Shown here one piece after another: positions 1 through 6,284 of a DNA stretch of 8,729 nucleotides. Origin of the DNA: an uncultured Mordavella sp. (GTDB lineage Bacteria > Bacillota > Clostridia > Lachnospirales > Lachnospiraceae); NCBI GenBank assembly GCA_902406105.1, contig CABPCP010000092.1, positions 1 through 8,729 on the forward strand, read 5' to 3'. A program made the position numbers and the translations under genes. The first letter of the stretch is position 1, and every line of letters starts with the position of its first letter. The notes beneath the pieces were generated by a model. That model did no database searches, was not told where the DNA came from, and worked only from the letters and a program-made list of their open reading frames with translations.

Positions 1-4
1 GAAA

Positions 5-32
5 CCATGAAGTTACAACTGCAACTCCATGG
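5..32. repeat. Imperfect 28-bp inverted repeat, possible MerR-type operator
   Basis: The outer CCATG (5-9) and CATGG (28-32) are perfect complements, and the inner AGTT (11-14) and AACT (23-26) are too; 22 of 28 positions are dyad-symmetric. All mismatches are A/C on the plus strand, so RNA made from the minus strand would form a continuous stem with G-U pairs. MerR-family operators are long dyads with AGTT/AACT-like half sites, and a MerR gene lies 200 bp downstream, so an operator is plausible. A stem in a leftward transcript running off the window is the alternative. Confidence 0.35.
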
Positions 33-127
33 CCCATATGCCTTGTAATTCTAACCGCAACAACCTATGTTGCAATTAATTTTTCAATTAACCCGCGCAA
101 TAAGAGGAATATCGGGAAGCACAGTTC

Positions 128-156
128 TTGTATTTATGATTGTTTTGCTGTACAAT
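128..156 (+). promoter_or_regulatory. Candidate promoter of the MerR gene
   Basis: TTGTAT at 128-133 and TACAAT at 151-156 are separated by 17 bp. The -10 box matches the sigma-70 consensus at five of six positions; the -35 box matches only the leading TTG. Transcription would start near 163, giving a leader of about 70 nt containing the hairpin at 168-188. Confidence 0.4.
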
Positions 157-167
157 ATGATTGTTTC

Positions 168-188
168 AACCGATTGTTTCTATCGGTT
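168..188 (+). repeat. Perfect inverted repeat AACCGAT/ATCGGTT in the MerR leader
   Basis: AACCGAT (168-174) and ATCGGTT (182-188) are perfect complements around a 7-nt spacer. Just downstream of the candidate promoter, it could be an operator for autoregulation or a leader hairpin. No T tract follows, so it is not a terminator. Confidence 0.4.
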
Positions 189-231
189 AAGAATACAGAA
201 CATAATGAAATCTGAAAAGGAGGCGCCTTTA

Positions 232-630
232 ATGACCTATACCATGATGCAGGCCTGCAAAGAGACGGATATGACCTACCAGGCCTTGAAATATTACTGC
301 AACAAAGGATTAGTCCCCAATGTGAAGCGGGACAAGAATAACCGGAGGATCTTTGACGAACGGGATATCAAATGGATCAAAGATCTGGTCTGCTTAAAGA
401 AATGCGGTATGAGCATCCAGGAGATGAAGGAATATCTGGCCCTCTGTCTGGAGGGACCTTCCACCATCACCCAGAGAAAAGAAATGCTGGCCAAAAAGCG
501 GGAAGCTCTCCTGGCCTCCATAGACGAATTAAAGGGATGTGTCGATTATATTGACTGGAAACAGGAATTCTATGACGATGTCCTCTCCGGGAAGCGTCCC
601 TATATCAGCAACCTGATTCTTTCAAAGTAA
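232..630 (+). CDS. MerR family transcriptional regulator
   Basis: A small DNA-binding regulator of 132 residues. The N-terminal winged helix-turn-helix covers about residues 3-70: the YTMMQACKETDMTYQALKYY helix-turn-helix is followed by the wing with conserved NRRIF and then the helix pair ending in CGMSIQEMKEYL. The last 60 residues form a charged helix typical of the MerR dimerisation coiled coil (QRKEMLAKKREALLASIDELK) and a short tail. No cysteine cluster typical of metal sensors and no large effector domain are present, so the inducer is unknown. The start at 232 is chosen because AAAGGAGG lies just upstream and the MerR fold begins there; the longer frame from 67 adds 55 unrelated residues. 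Its 3' end overlaps the convergent EamA gene by 9 bp. Confidence 0.9.
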   Translation: MTYTMMQACKETDMTYQALKYYCNKGLVPNVKRDKNNRRIFDERDIKWIKDLVCLKKCGMSIQEMKEYLALCLEGPSTITQRKEMLAKKREALLASIDELKGCVDYIDWKQEFYDDVLSGKRPYISNLILSK

Positions 631-1488
631 GGCCATCGCCACAGTTCCGGCAGTCAGGAGCAAAAGCCCCGCTCCTTCTTTCTTCCCCAGCGTCTCGCCG
701 AATACAAAGTAAGAAAATACCACTGTGACCAGCACGCTCAGCTTGTCAATGGGAGCCACGATGCTTGCCGGTCCTTCCTGCAGCGCCCGGTAGTAGCACA
801 GCCAGGAGGCGCCCGTAGCCAGCCCGGAAGCACAGATGAAAGCCCCCTCTCTTGGCGGGATCTGCCGGATCTGGCTGCCCTTTCCCTGGATTCCTACCAT
901 CATCCAAGCCATGACCAGTACCACGCAGGTACGGATGGCTGTTCCCAGATTGGACTCCACCCCGGTGATGCCGATCTTCCCAAGGATAGCCGTCAGGCTG
1001 GCAAAAAAGGCGGAACCAGCCGCATAAAGGAACCAGCCTCTTTTCCCCCTTTCCTTCTGTTCCCGCACATCCTTCTTCTCGATCATCATCAGGATTCCCA
1101 CAGCGATCAAAACCACTGCCCCCAATTTGGGCAGAGAAATACCTTCCCCAAGAAAGAGCAAGGCCAGCAGGATGGTCAAAACGGTACTGGATTTATCAAT
1201 GGGAACCACCTTATTGATCTCTCCGGTCTGCAAAGCCTTAAAATAGCACAGCCAGGAAGCTCCTGTGGCCAGCCCCGACAGGATCAGAAACAGCAGGGTG
1301 TTCCCCTTGATCTCCCGGATCTGTCCCCAGGAACCTGCCGCAAATACCATCACCCAGGAAAAGATCAGGATCACCGCCGTCCGCACTGCCGTCGCCACGG
1401 TAGAGTCCGTTTTCTGGATGCCGCATTTTGCCAGGATGGAAGTCACCCCAGCGAAAAAAGCGGATCCTATGGCGTAGAAAAGCCACAT
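622..1488 (-). CDS. EamA/DMT superfamily transporter
   Basis: An inner-membrane permease of 288 residues with two EamA repeats and about ten membrane segments. The repeats are strikingly alike: residues 4-24 (FYAIGSAFFAGVTSILAKCGI) correspond to 154-174, and SGLATGASWLCY occurs at both 71-82 and 221-232, an exact offset of 150 residues. A charged linker (EKKDVREQKERGKR, 137-150) joins the halves. Drug/metabolite exporters have this plan; the substrate cannot be told from sequence. The start is supported by AAGGA eight bases upstream. It begins 34 bp after the response-regulator stop on the same strand, so it is probably the last gene of the envelope operon and may move a metabolite or lipid-linked sugar. 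Its stop codon overlaps the end of the convergent MerR gene; no terminator is visible between them. Confidence 0.9.
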   Translation of the reverse strand: MWLFYAIGSAFFAGVTSILAKCGIQKTDSTVATAVRTAVILIFSWVMVFAAGSWGQIREIKGNTLLFLILSGLATGASWLCYFKALQTGEINKVVPIDKSSTVLTILLALLFLGEGISLPKLGAVVLIAVGILMMIEKKDVREQKERGKRGWFLYAAGSAFFASLTAILGKIGITGVESNLGTAIRTCVVLVMAWMMVGIQGKGSQIRQIPPREGAFICASGLATGASWLCYYRALQEGPASIVAPIDKLSVLVTVVFSYFVFGETLGKKEGAGLLLLTAGTVAMALL

Positions 1489-1522
1489 TTTCTCATTCCT
1501 TCTTTCTCTTTTCTTCTTTCAT

Positions 1523-2230
1523 CTAAAGATTCAGACGGTATCCTACGCCCCAAACAGTCTCCAGAATCTTAGGATTGCGGGCATCGTCTTCAATCTTCTC
1601 CCTCAGACGGTTGATATGGACCGACACGGTAGCGGCATCGGAAATATAATCAAAACCCCAGATTTTCTCAAACAACGCTTCTTTAGAAAACACAATATTA
1701 GGATTCTCGGCCAGAAAAGAGAGCAGTTCAAATTCCCGGTTTGGGAGCCTCAATTCCCTATCTCCTTTCCACACCTTCCGGGTAAGCGGCTCCACTACTA
1801 CATCCTGGATCTGGATGCGTTCTTTGCCTCTTCCGGTCCCCAATTCTTCTCCTCGCTTCGCCGTCAGTCTCGCGTATCGCTTTAAATGAGCGCGGACCCT
1901 TGCCACAAGCTGAGAAGGATCAAAGGGCTTTGTAATATAGTCATCGGCTCCAAGGCCCAATCCGCGGATCACATCCACGCCTTCTGCTCTTGCCGTTACC
2001 ATCAGAATCGGAATATCAATCTCATCCCGGATTCTTCGGCAGATATCGTACCCGTCAAGCCCGGGGAGCATAAGATCCAGAAGAATCAAGTCGTATTCAG
2101 CCTCTTTCAGTTTGGGGATCACCTGATCCCCTCTCTCTATAATCTCCGTCTCATACCCATTGCTTTCCAGATAGTCTTTCTCCAGCCAGGCAATTTTATC
2201 ATCATCTTCTACGATCAAGATCTTAGCCAT
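1523..2230 (-). CDS. OmpR/PhoB family DNA-binding response regulator
   Basis: A complete 235-residue two-component regulator. The receiver domain (1-120) has the acidic pocket E8-D9-D10, phospho-acceptor D52 in LILLDLMLP, T79 in MVTAR and K101 in ITKPF. After a basic linker (about 121-140), the C-terminal winged helix (about 142-235) ends in the family signature SVHINRLREKIEDD...TVWGVGYRL. Phosphorylated dimers of this class bind tandem direct repeats with about 11-bp spacing. The start follows AAAGGAGG by seven bases, and only 2 bp separate it from the histidine-kinase stop, so the pair is translationally coupled. Its regulon probably includes its own operon; candidate repeats lie at 5860-5892. 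Confidence 0.96.
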   Translation of the reverse strand: MAKILIVEDDDKIAWLEKDYLESNGYETEIIERGDQVIPKLKEAEYDLILLDLMLPGLDGYDICRRIRDEIDIPILMVTARAEGVDVIRGLGLGADDYITKPFDPSQLVARVRAHLKRYARLTAKRGEELGTGRGKERIQIQDVVVEPLTRKVWKGDRELRLPNREFELLSFLAENPNIVFSKEALFEKIWGFDYISDAATVSVHINRLREKIEDDARNPKILETVWGVGYRLNL

Positions 2231-2232
2231 CC

Positions 2233-3648
2233 CTACACCTCCTTTGGAAAGATCAGCCGGATCTTCAGCCCCTGGTCGTTCTCCGCTTCAATTCTTCCTT
2301 GATGCCGCTCCATGATATAAGAAGCCACATAGAGACCCACACCGCTGCCTTGTTCACTTCTGGACTCATCACACCGATAAAATCTCTCAAAAATCCGCGG
2401 CAGTTTTTCTTCCGGTACTCCGCTTCCATTATCCTTCCATTCCAGGACTACGGAATCCTCACTTTCAAAAACATGAATCTCTATCTCTACCGGACAGGTC
2501 CCCGCATATTTCATACTGTTCTCCAGCAGATTATCAAAAATCTGCGGAATCTGTTCCACATCCATCAAAATCTCCGGCAGCGTCTCCTGATCCTTCCGGA
2601 AAGTCATTCTGCCTTTTCCCGGTTCCAGCGCTTCCTCCTTTTTGGCCGTATAAGCGGCGGTAAATTCCGCCAGATCCACCCTGACCATATGAAATGGCAT
2701 CTGGCCGCTTTCCATCCGGGAGAAATCAAAGAGCTTCTGCAGCAGCACATTCATTTCCTCTGTAGATTCATAAGCGGTCCTCAGATACAGTTCCTGCTTT
2801 TTGGGCGTATCCGCCACATGATCCAGGACCCCCTTGATATAACCTCGGATAGAAGTCAAAGGAGTACGCAGATCATGCGAGATCCCGGTTACCATATCCG
2901 TCCTTGCCCTCTCATATTTCTCCCGCTGTTTCTGATCTTCCAGAATCGTATGCTGCATGGCATTAAAGGTCTGGCAGACGTGCTCAAACTCTTCTTCGCC
3001 CTCATAGACGATCTCTTCCTGGAGATTCCCGTTTTTGATCCGCTCCGCCCCGGACACTAACAATTCCACCGGTTCCATGACTCTCCTGTTCATCTTCCGG
3101 GTAAAAAAGGAAGCCAGGATCAAAAGGATCACGATAGCGCTGATCCCTGCCAGGAAAACGCCTCCTAAAAAGAGATAAAAGGAACTGTTCAAAGAAGATG
3201 TAAGCCAATTCTCTTCCGGGAAATGAACTGCCACCAGATATCCTCTTCCCCCAGACAGTTCCTTTCCAACAATCGTCATCTTTTCAAATGAGAAGATGTT
3301 CGTCTCATTTCCGCTGATCTGCTCTTGATGGAAGAATTCCGCCAGGTCCGCCATCCGGTCGCTGTCGTCCCCGGAACGTACTTTCCCTTCTTGGATCACC
3401 GCCGACTGATATCCCCATTTTCCCACTTCTTTTTGAAGATCTTGGGCACGATCCATCTCCTCTTGATCCACAATCCGCGCCACTTCTCCCACATGACTTT
3501 CCAGCCTTGTCTGGCTGATGGAGTGCAGCTGGCTTTCCACAGAATCCTCGAATAAAATCAACACCAGAAGCAGAATCAACATCAAGGAAACCAAAGCCGA
3601 ACATAAAATCAGCATATTGGAACGGAACATCCGCTTTTTCAGAGACAT
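2233..3648 (-). CDS. Sensor histidine kinase, HAMP-containing
   Basis: A membrane sensor kinase of 471 residues. Membrane segments lie near 11-33 and 157-182 and flank an extracytoplasmic sensor region of about 120 residues with no recognised domain. A HAMP region (about 183-240) follows, then the dimerisation/phospho-acceptor helix with H258 in ISHDLRTPLTS, and the ATPase domain with the N box around N373-N377 (FDNLLENSMKYA), DNGSG at 406-410, the F box near IFERFYR, and GSGVGL at 434-439. All catalytic motifs are intact. It should phosphorylate the regulator encoded 2 bp downstream. The start overlaps the end of the GT4 gene by 10 bp, with AAGGAG eight bases before the ATG inside that gene, tying the signalling pair to the glycosyltransferases. 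The signal is unknown. Confidence 0.96.
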   Translation of the reverse strand: MSLKKRMFRSNMLILCSALVSLMLILLLVLILFEDSVESQLHSISQTRLESHVGEVARIVDQEEMDRAQDLQKEVGKWGYQSAVIQEGKVRSGDDSDRMADLAEFFHQEQISGNETNIFSFEKMTIVGKELSGGRGYLVAVHFPEENWLTSSLNSSFYLFLGGVFLAGISAIVILLILASFFTRKMNRRVMEPVELLVSGAERIKNGNLQEEIVYEGEEEFEHVCQTFNAMQHTILEDQKQREKYERARTDMVTGISHDLRTPLTSIRGYIKGVLDHVADTPKKQELYLRTAYESTEEMNVLLQKLFDFSRMESGQMPFHMVRVDLAEFTAAYTAKKEEALEPGKGRMTFRKDQETLPEILMDVEQIPQIFDNLLENSMKYAGTCPVEIEIHVFESEDSVVLEWKDNGSGVPEEKLPRIFERFYRCDESRSEQGSGVGLYVASYIMERHQGRIEAENDQGLKIRLIFPKEV

Positions 3649-4663
3649 GCCTTTTTCTCCTTTCTTCCCAGCTTCTCAAGCTGATAGACCCCATCCAGGA
3701 ACATTCCCGCCTGATAGATGCTGTGTTCCCAGGCCAAACGTCTTCCCCTTTCCCTAAGCTCGGACGTGTCTTCTGCAAAAACCTGATCCAGCCGCCTCCG
3801 AAACCCCTCCGCGGAATTGGCTTTATATACCTGAACGCCGTCTTCCAGCCAGCCATCATAGACCGGAATGTCTCTCACTAATACCGGTACGCCGCTGGCA
3901 AGGGCTTCCAATACCACGATTCCTTCCGTTTCCTCATAGCTTAGAAAGGCGAAGGCATCTGCTCCGCAGTATGCCTCCTTCAATTCATAAGCCTCTACAT
4001 AGCCCGCAAAAATCACGTTTCCTGGCCGGCCCTTGACCGCCTTTTTTACCTTCCGGGGAAGCGCCAGGCGAAAGTCTCCGCCAAACCAGACAAACTGTGT
4101 TTCCGGCATCCGACGGGCCAGTTCCAGGAAATCAAAGATCCCTTTTCTCTCAATCAAATGCCCCGCCGAGATGACAACTTTTTTGTCTGCCGGTATATGA
4201 TATCGTCTGCGGAAGCGCTCCCCCGCGCCTCCTTATCCGGCTGAAAAAACTGGATGTCCACCCCGTTGGTAACCGCGTAGATTGGCTTTTTGATCCCGTA
4301 TTCTAAAAGCAGTCTTCTAGAATACTCCGTAGGCGTTACGATCACATCCCCCATCTCATAGCAGTGACAGATCCATTTCTTAAATAAAGGCGCCAAAACG
4401 TCCGATCCAATGAAGGAATGTTTAAAATCCTCCATAGTGGAATGACCGTAATAAACCACCTGTTTCCCCTGCTTTCTTGCAGCGCGGGCCGCCAGGACCG
4501 CATCTGGGAAGACCGTATTGATATGTACTACCGTAGCCTCTTTCCAATAATTTGTCAATGGGGCGCCTGTCTCAACCAGCATTTTTTCCTGGTGCAGGAT
4601 CGCGCTCCCCACACCGCTTTTTCTGACCACTGAAAGGCCTCCCTTATAGATGTAGATTTTCAT
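3639..4663 (-). pseudogene. GT4 family glycosyltransferase, frameshifted
   Basis: Two overlapping-frame pieces make one retaining GT-B glycosyltransferase. The 5' piece (from 4663, MKIYIYKGG) carries KSGVGSAILHQ, HINT, YGHSTMEDFKHSFIGS and TNGVD up to about residue 146. The 3' piece carries the donor half, AGHLIERKG onward, with FVWFGG and the EX7E motif in SYEETEGIVVLEALASGVPV. Adding one base near 4218-4230, beside a run of five C (G5 on the coding strand), joins them into about 341 residues, a normal GT4 length. The first frame ends at a TGA at 4154. The N-terminal signatures resemble enzymes I recall as glycosylating membrane lipids in Firmicutes, so glycolipid synthesis is likely but not proven. 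AGGAGG lies six bases before the start. Either a sequencing error or a real mutation is possible. Confidence 0.85.
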
Positions 4664-4728
4664 TCCATTCCTCCTATTCTTCTGGGAAACGCAAATACCG
4701 CTTTCTCAACTGATTCCGTGCCTCTCAT
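4660..4728 (-). CDS. Tiny 22-codon ORF bridging GT2-GtrA and GT4
   Basis: This ORF exactly fills the gap between the two glycosyltransferase genes. Its ATG overlaps the upstream stop as ATGA (4725-4728) and its TGA overlaps the GT4 start as ATGA (4660-4663). A GGAGGGGAG ribosome binding site precedes it. The peptide starts MRGTESVEK and ends RRIGGME, with no membrane segment or known motif; its last codons contain the GT4 Shine-Dalgarno sequence. The likely role is translational coupling that carries ribosomes to the GT4 start; a functional peptide is less likely. No homologue is known to me. Confidence 0.45.
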   Translation of the reverse strand: MRGTESVEKAVFAFPRRIGGME

Positions 4729-5794
4729 ATGCACTCCCCTCCCTTTTTGAAATTTACAGACTCCCCTTGCTTTCTCCGGAAAATCCATCTTTTCTGCACC
4801 AGCCAGCTAAACAAGAACAAGACTAGTTCCGTTAAGATCTTAGCGGGATATACCGGAATCCGGAAGAATACCAGAAAGCTTTCCAGCACCAGACTGTTTA
4901 AGGCCAAGACCGCCGCGGCTAAGAGCAGATAATCTGACGCCGTCCTTAAGCTTTTGCGTTCATGAAAAACAAATCTGCAGTTCATCCCGTAGTTATAGAC
5001 CGCGCTGAGAACTCTGGCCGCAATGTTAGCGGCCGGAATCTTCCAGGGCGCTTCCGGCAGAAAAATCGTAAACAGCGCAAACAGCAGATAATCAATCCCA
5101 AAACTGGAAAGAGAACCGGCAGAAAATCGGAAGAGCTGCCGGTAGATCCTGATCGAATCTCTGATCCTCCGGAAATGAGAACAGCTATTTTCCTTATCGT
5201 GGTAGATGGTCTGGATGGGAACCTCTATAATCTCTATCCCACGCCTCGCGCAGGCGGTCAGCACTCCCATCTCGTACTCGTATCTGTTTCCTTCCGCTTC
5301 CAGCATAAATTCCAGCATCTGGAAAGAAAACGCCCGCAGCCCTGTCTGGGTATCTGAAAGCGCCACTCCTGTCAACAAGTGGAAAACTCCCCTTGTGATC
5401 CGATTCCCTGCCCGCGACTTCCAGGGCACTTTCCGGTCAATGGTCCTGCAGCCTAAGACCAGGGCTTTGGGGTGGCTGCTGCCTTTAGAAGCAGTTTCTC
5501 CATATCATCCGGCAGATGCTGCCCGTCCGCGTCCATAATGCCGATCACGCTGCATTGGCGAAGTTCCTCCTTGATATATCTCAGGGCGGTCTTAATGGCC
5601 GCCCCCTTTCCTCTGTTTTCTTCGTGATGCAGTACGATACAAGTTTCGCTCAGTTCCCAGAAAAGCTGGCTGTAAGCCTCGTCGCTCCCATCGTCCACCA
5701 GGATCACCAGATTCTCCAGCTCCAAGTTCCTTTCTACGATCTCTTTTAACTTCCCGTCCGGGTTCAGCGCCGGAATGATCACTGCTTTGTCCAT
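4725..5794 (-). pseudogene. GT2 glycosyltransferase with C-terminal GtrA domain, frameshifted
   Basis: The 5' piece encodes a GT-A fold of family 2: VIIPALNPDGKL at the N-terminus, LVDDGSDE, and the metal-binding IMDADGQH. The 3' piece continues with ALVLGCRTIDRKVPWKSRAGNR, the acceptor-side SDTQTGLRAF, and a GtrA domain of about four membrane helices (FRFSAGSLSSFGIDYLLF through LFSWLVQKRWIF). One extra base near 5466-5482, where the coding strand reads CCCCAAA, restores a single frame of about 356 residues; without it a TAG at 5453 ends the protein at 113 residues and removes the membrane part. Such fusions usually transfer a sugar from a nucleotide donor to polyprenyl phosphate and help present it at the membrane. 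It is the first gene of the leftward operon. Confidence 0.87.
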
Positions 5795-5829
5795 AACCGC
5801 CCTTCTTTCTGTTTTGATCTGGGTACTAC

Positions 5830-5892
5830 TTTAGAGCAGAAATCTAACAGAACCAGTTAGATTTTTTAAACATTTTCTAAACAAAATTTTCA
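5830..5892 (-). promoter_or_regulatory. Candidate regulated promoter region of the glycosyltransferase/two-component operon
   Basis: On the minus strand, three A/T-rich units of 11 bp follow one another: 5882-5892, CATTTTCTAAA at 5871-5881 and GATTTTTTAAA at 5860-5870 (plus-strand reading). The last two match at eight of eleven positions. Downstream is a possible extended -10, TGC then TCTAAA (5830-5838), without a good -35 box, as expected for an activator-dependent promoter. OmpR-type regulators bind direct repeats with this spacing, and the operon encodes one. A 9-bp inverted repeat (5840-5864) overlaps the element. Confidence 0.35.
5840..5864. repeat. Perfect inverted repeat AAATCTAAC/GTTAGATTT
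   Basis: Nine-base arms at 5840-5848 and 5856-5864 surround AGAACCA. It lies just upstream of the operon's first gene, inside the candidate promoter, so an operator is more likely than a terminator. On the plus strand it is followed by TTT, but no plus-strand gene ends here. Confidence 0.5.
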
Positions 5893-5897
5893 TGCAT

Positions 5898-5926
5898 AAA
5901 AAAAGGATGGTCCGCGCCATCCTTTT
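5898..5926 (-). terminator. Rho-independent terminator of the DUF6472-like gene
   Basis: Arms AAAAGGATGG (5901-5910) and CCATCCTTTT (5917-5926) form a 10-bp stem with a 6-nt loop. Read on the minus strand, the stem is followed by a run of seven T. It lies about 70 nt after the DUF6472-like stop and separates that gene from the glycosyltransferase operon. Confidence 0.88.
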
Positions 5927-5996
5927 CCGATAAAATATCCTATTTTGTCAGTTCTTCAAATACAGCTGCCACATGCTCCGCAATGGCGCAGTCCTC

Positions 5997-6185
5997 CTAT
6001 ATCTGTTTCCTTACGATCCGGTAATCATCTCCATTCCGGTAATAGGGGCATTGATAATGAGAGTCTGAGATCAGCCGGATATACTCATCCTCGTCCATGT
6101 TAATATCACAGACATATTCCTCATAATCATCGTCATAAACATAATACGTGCAGCTAGTACAACTGTGCGCCGTTTCTTTCTTCAT
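5997..6185 (-). CDS. Small four-cysteine protein, DUF6472-like
   Basis: A 62-residue acidic soluble protein with C9-T-S-C12, C26 and C46, spaced as a small zinc or iron-sulfur knuckle, and many Asp, Glu and Tyr (YVYDDDYEEYVC, INMDEDEY, CPYYRNGDDYRIVRKQ). The pattern matches what I recall of DUF6472, a family common in Lachnospiraceae; its function is not known. The start at 6185 is preferred over the in-frame ATG at 6227 because GGGGGAGAG precedes it and the family begins MKK near the first CxxC; the upstream ATG has no properly spaced ribosome binding site. It has its own TATAAT promoter and a strong terminator. Confidence 0.8.
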   Translation of the reverse strand: MKKETAHSCTSCTYYVYDDDYEEYVCDINMDEDEYIRLISDSHYQCPYYRNGDDYRIVRKQI

Positions 6186-6230
6186 CGTCTCTCCCCCGGT
6201 TTCGTCTTTATTATCAAGAATTTCCATCCT

Positions 6231-6243
6231 GGAACGCAGTTCC
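6231..6243. repeat. Short palindrome GGAACGCAGTTCC at the DUF6472-like gene start region
   Basis: Perfect 5-bp arms with a 3-bp centre lie just downstream of the predicted transcription start (near 6247). It could be an operator. It resembles a LexA-type GAAC/GTTC box, but the spacer is 3 rather than 4 bp, so I do not call LexA. Confidence 0.3.
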
Positions 6244-6253
6244 TGATTGCCTT

Positions 6254-6282
6254 ATTATAGCTTTTTATCTGAAAATCTTCCA
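6254..6282 (-). promoter_or_regulatory. Promoter of the DUF6472-like gene
   Basis: On the minus strand a perfect TATAAT (6254-6259) follows, after 17 bp, the -35-like TGGAAG (6277-6282), which matches at three of six positions. The leader would be about 60 nt. No clear terminator separates it from the XRE gene that ends at 6285. Confidence 0.6.
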
Positions 6283-6284
6283 GA

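Larger units (their letters stand above)
1..231. other. Leader / intergenic region upstream of the MerR gene
   Basis: I see no convincing gene here. The reading frame of the MerR gene stays open back to an ATG at 67, but codons 67-231 encode a low-complexity hydrophobic stretch unlike a MerR N-terminus and lack a ribosome binding site. The region holds a 28-bp imperfect dyad (5-32), a 6-bp hairpin GCAACA/TGTTGC (57-73), an A/T-only hairpin TTAATT/AATTAA (76-91), a candidate promoter (128-156), three GATTGTTT copies (138, 159, 172) and a 7-bp hairpin (168-188). An upstream gene may end or begin beyond the left edge; this cannot be judged. Confidence 0.6.
5795..5996. other. Intergenic region between the glycosyltransferase operon and the DUF6472-like gene
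   Basis: About 200 bp without a convincing gene. It holds the upstream region of the leftward operon (5830-5892) and the terminator of the DUF6472-like gene (5898-5926). The remaining 5940-5996 contains an in-frame 18-codon continuation after the DUF6472 stop, discussed among the findings. Confidence 0.6.

Noticed and set aside
67..231. N-terminal extension of the MerR gene from ATG 67
   Set aside because: It has no ribosome binding site and no MerR-like sequence, and it contains a candidate promoter; AAAGGAGG precedes the ATG at 232.
2299..3060. 253-residue plus-strand ORF opposite the histidine kinase
   Set aside because: It is antisense to an intact kinase with all motifs and has no recognisable domain.
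3305..3859. 184-residue minus-strand ORF across the kinase/GT4 junction
   Set aside because: It overlaps two well-supported genes in another frame and reads as arginine/glycine-rich noise.
5840..5867. Inverted repeat followed by T as a plus-strand terminator
   Set aside because: No plus-strand gene ends nearby and the stem is A/T-rich; an operator upstream of the leftward operon fits better.
6231..6243. LexA (SOS) box
   Set aside because: The half sites GAAC/GTTC are separated by 3 bp, not the 4 bp of the Gram-positive LexA consensus.
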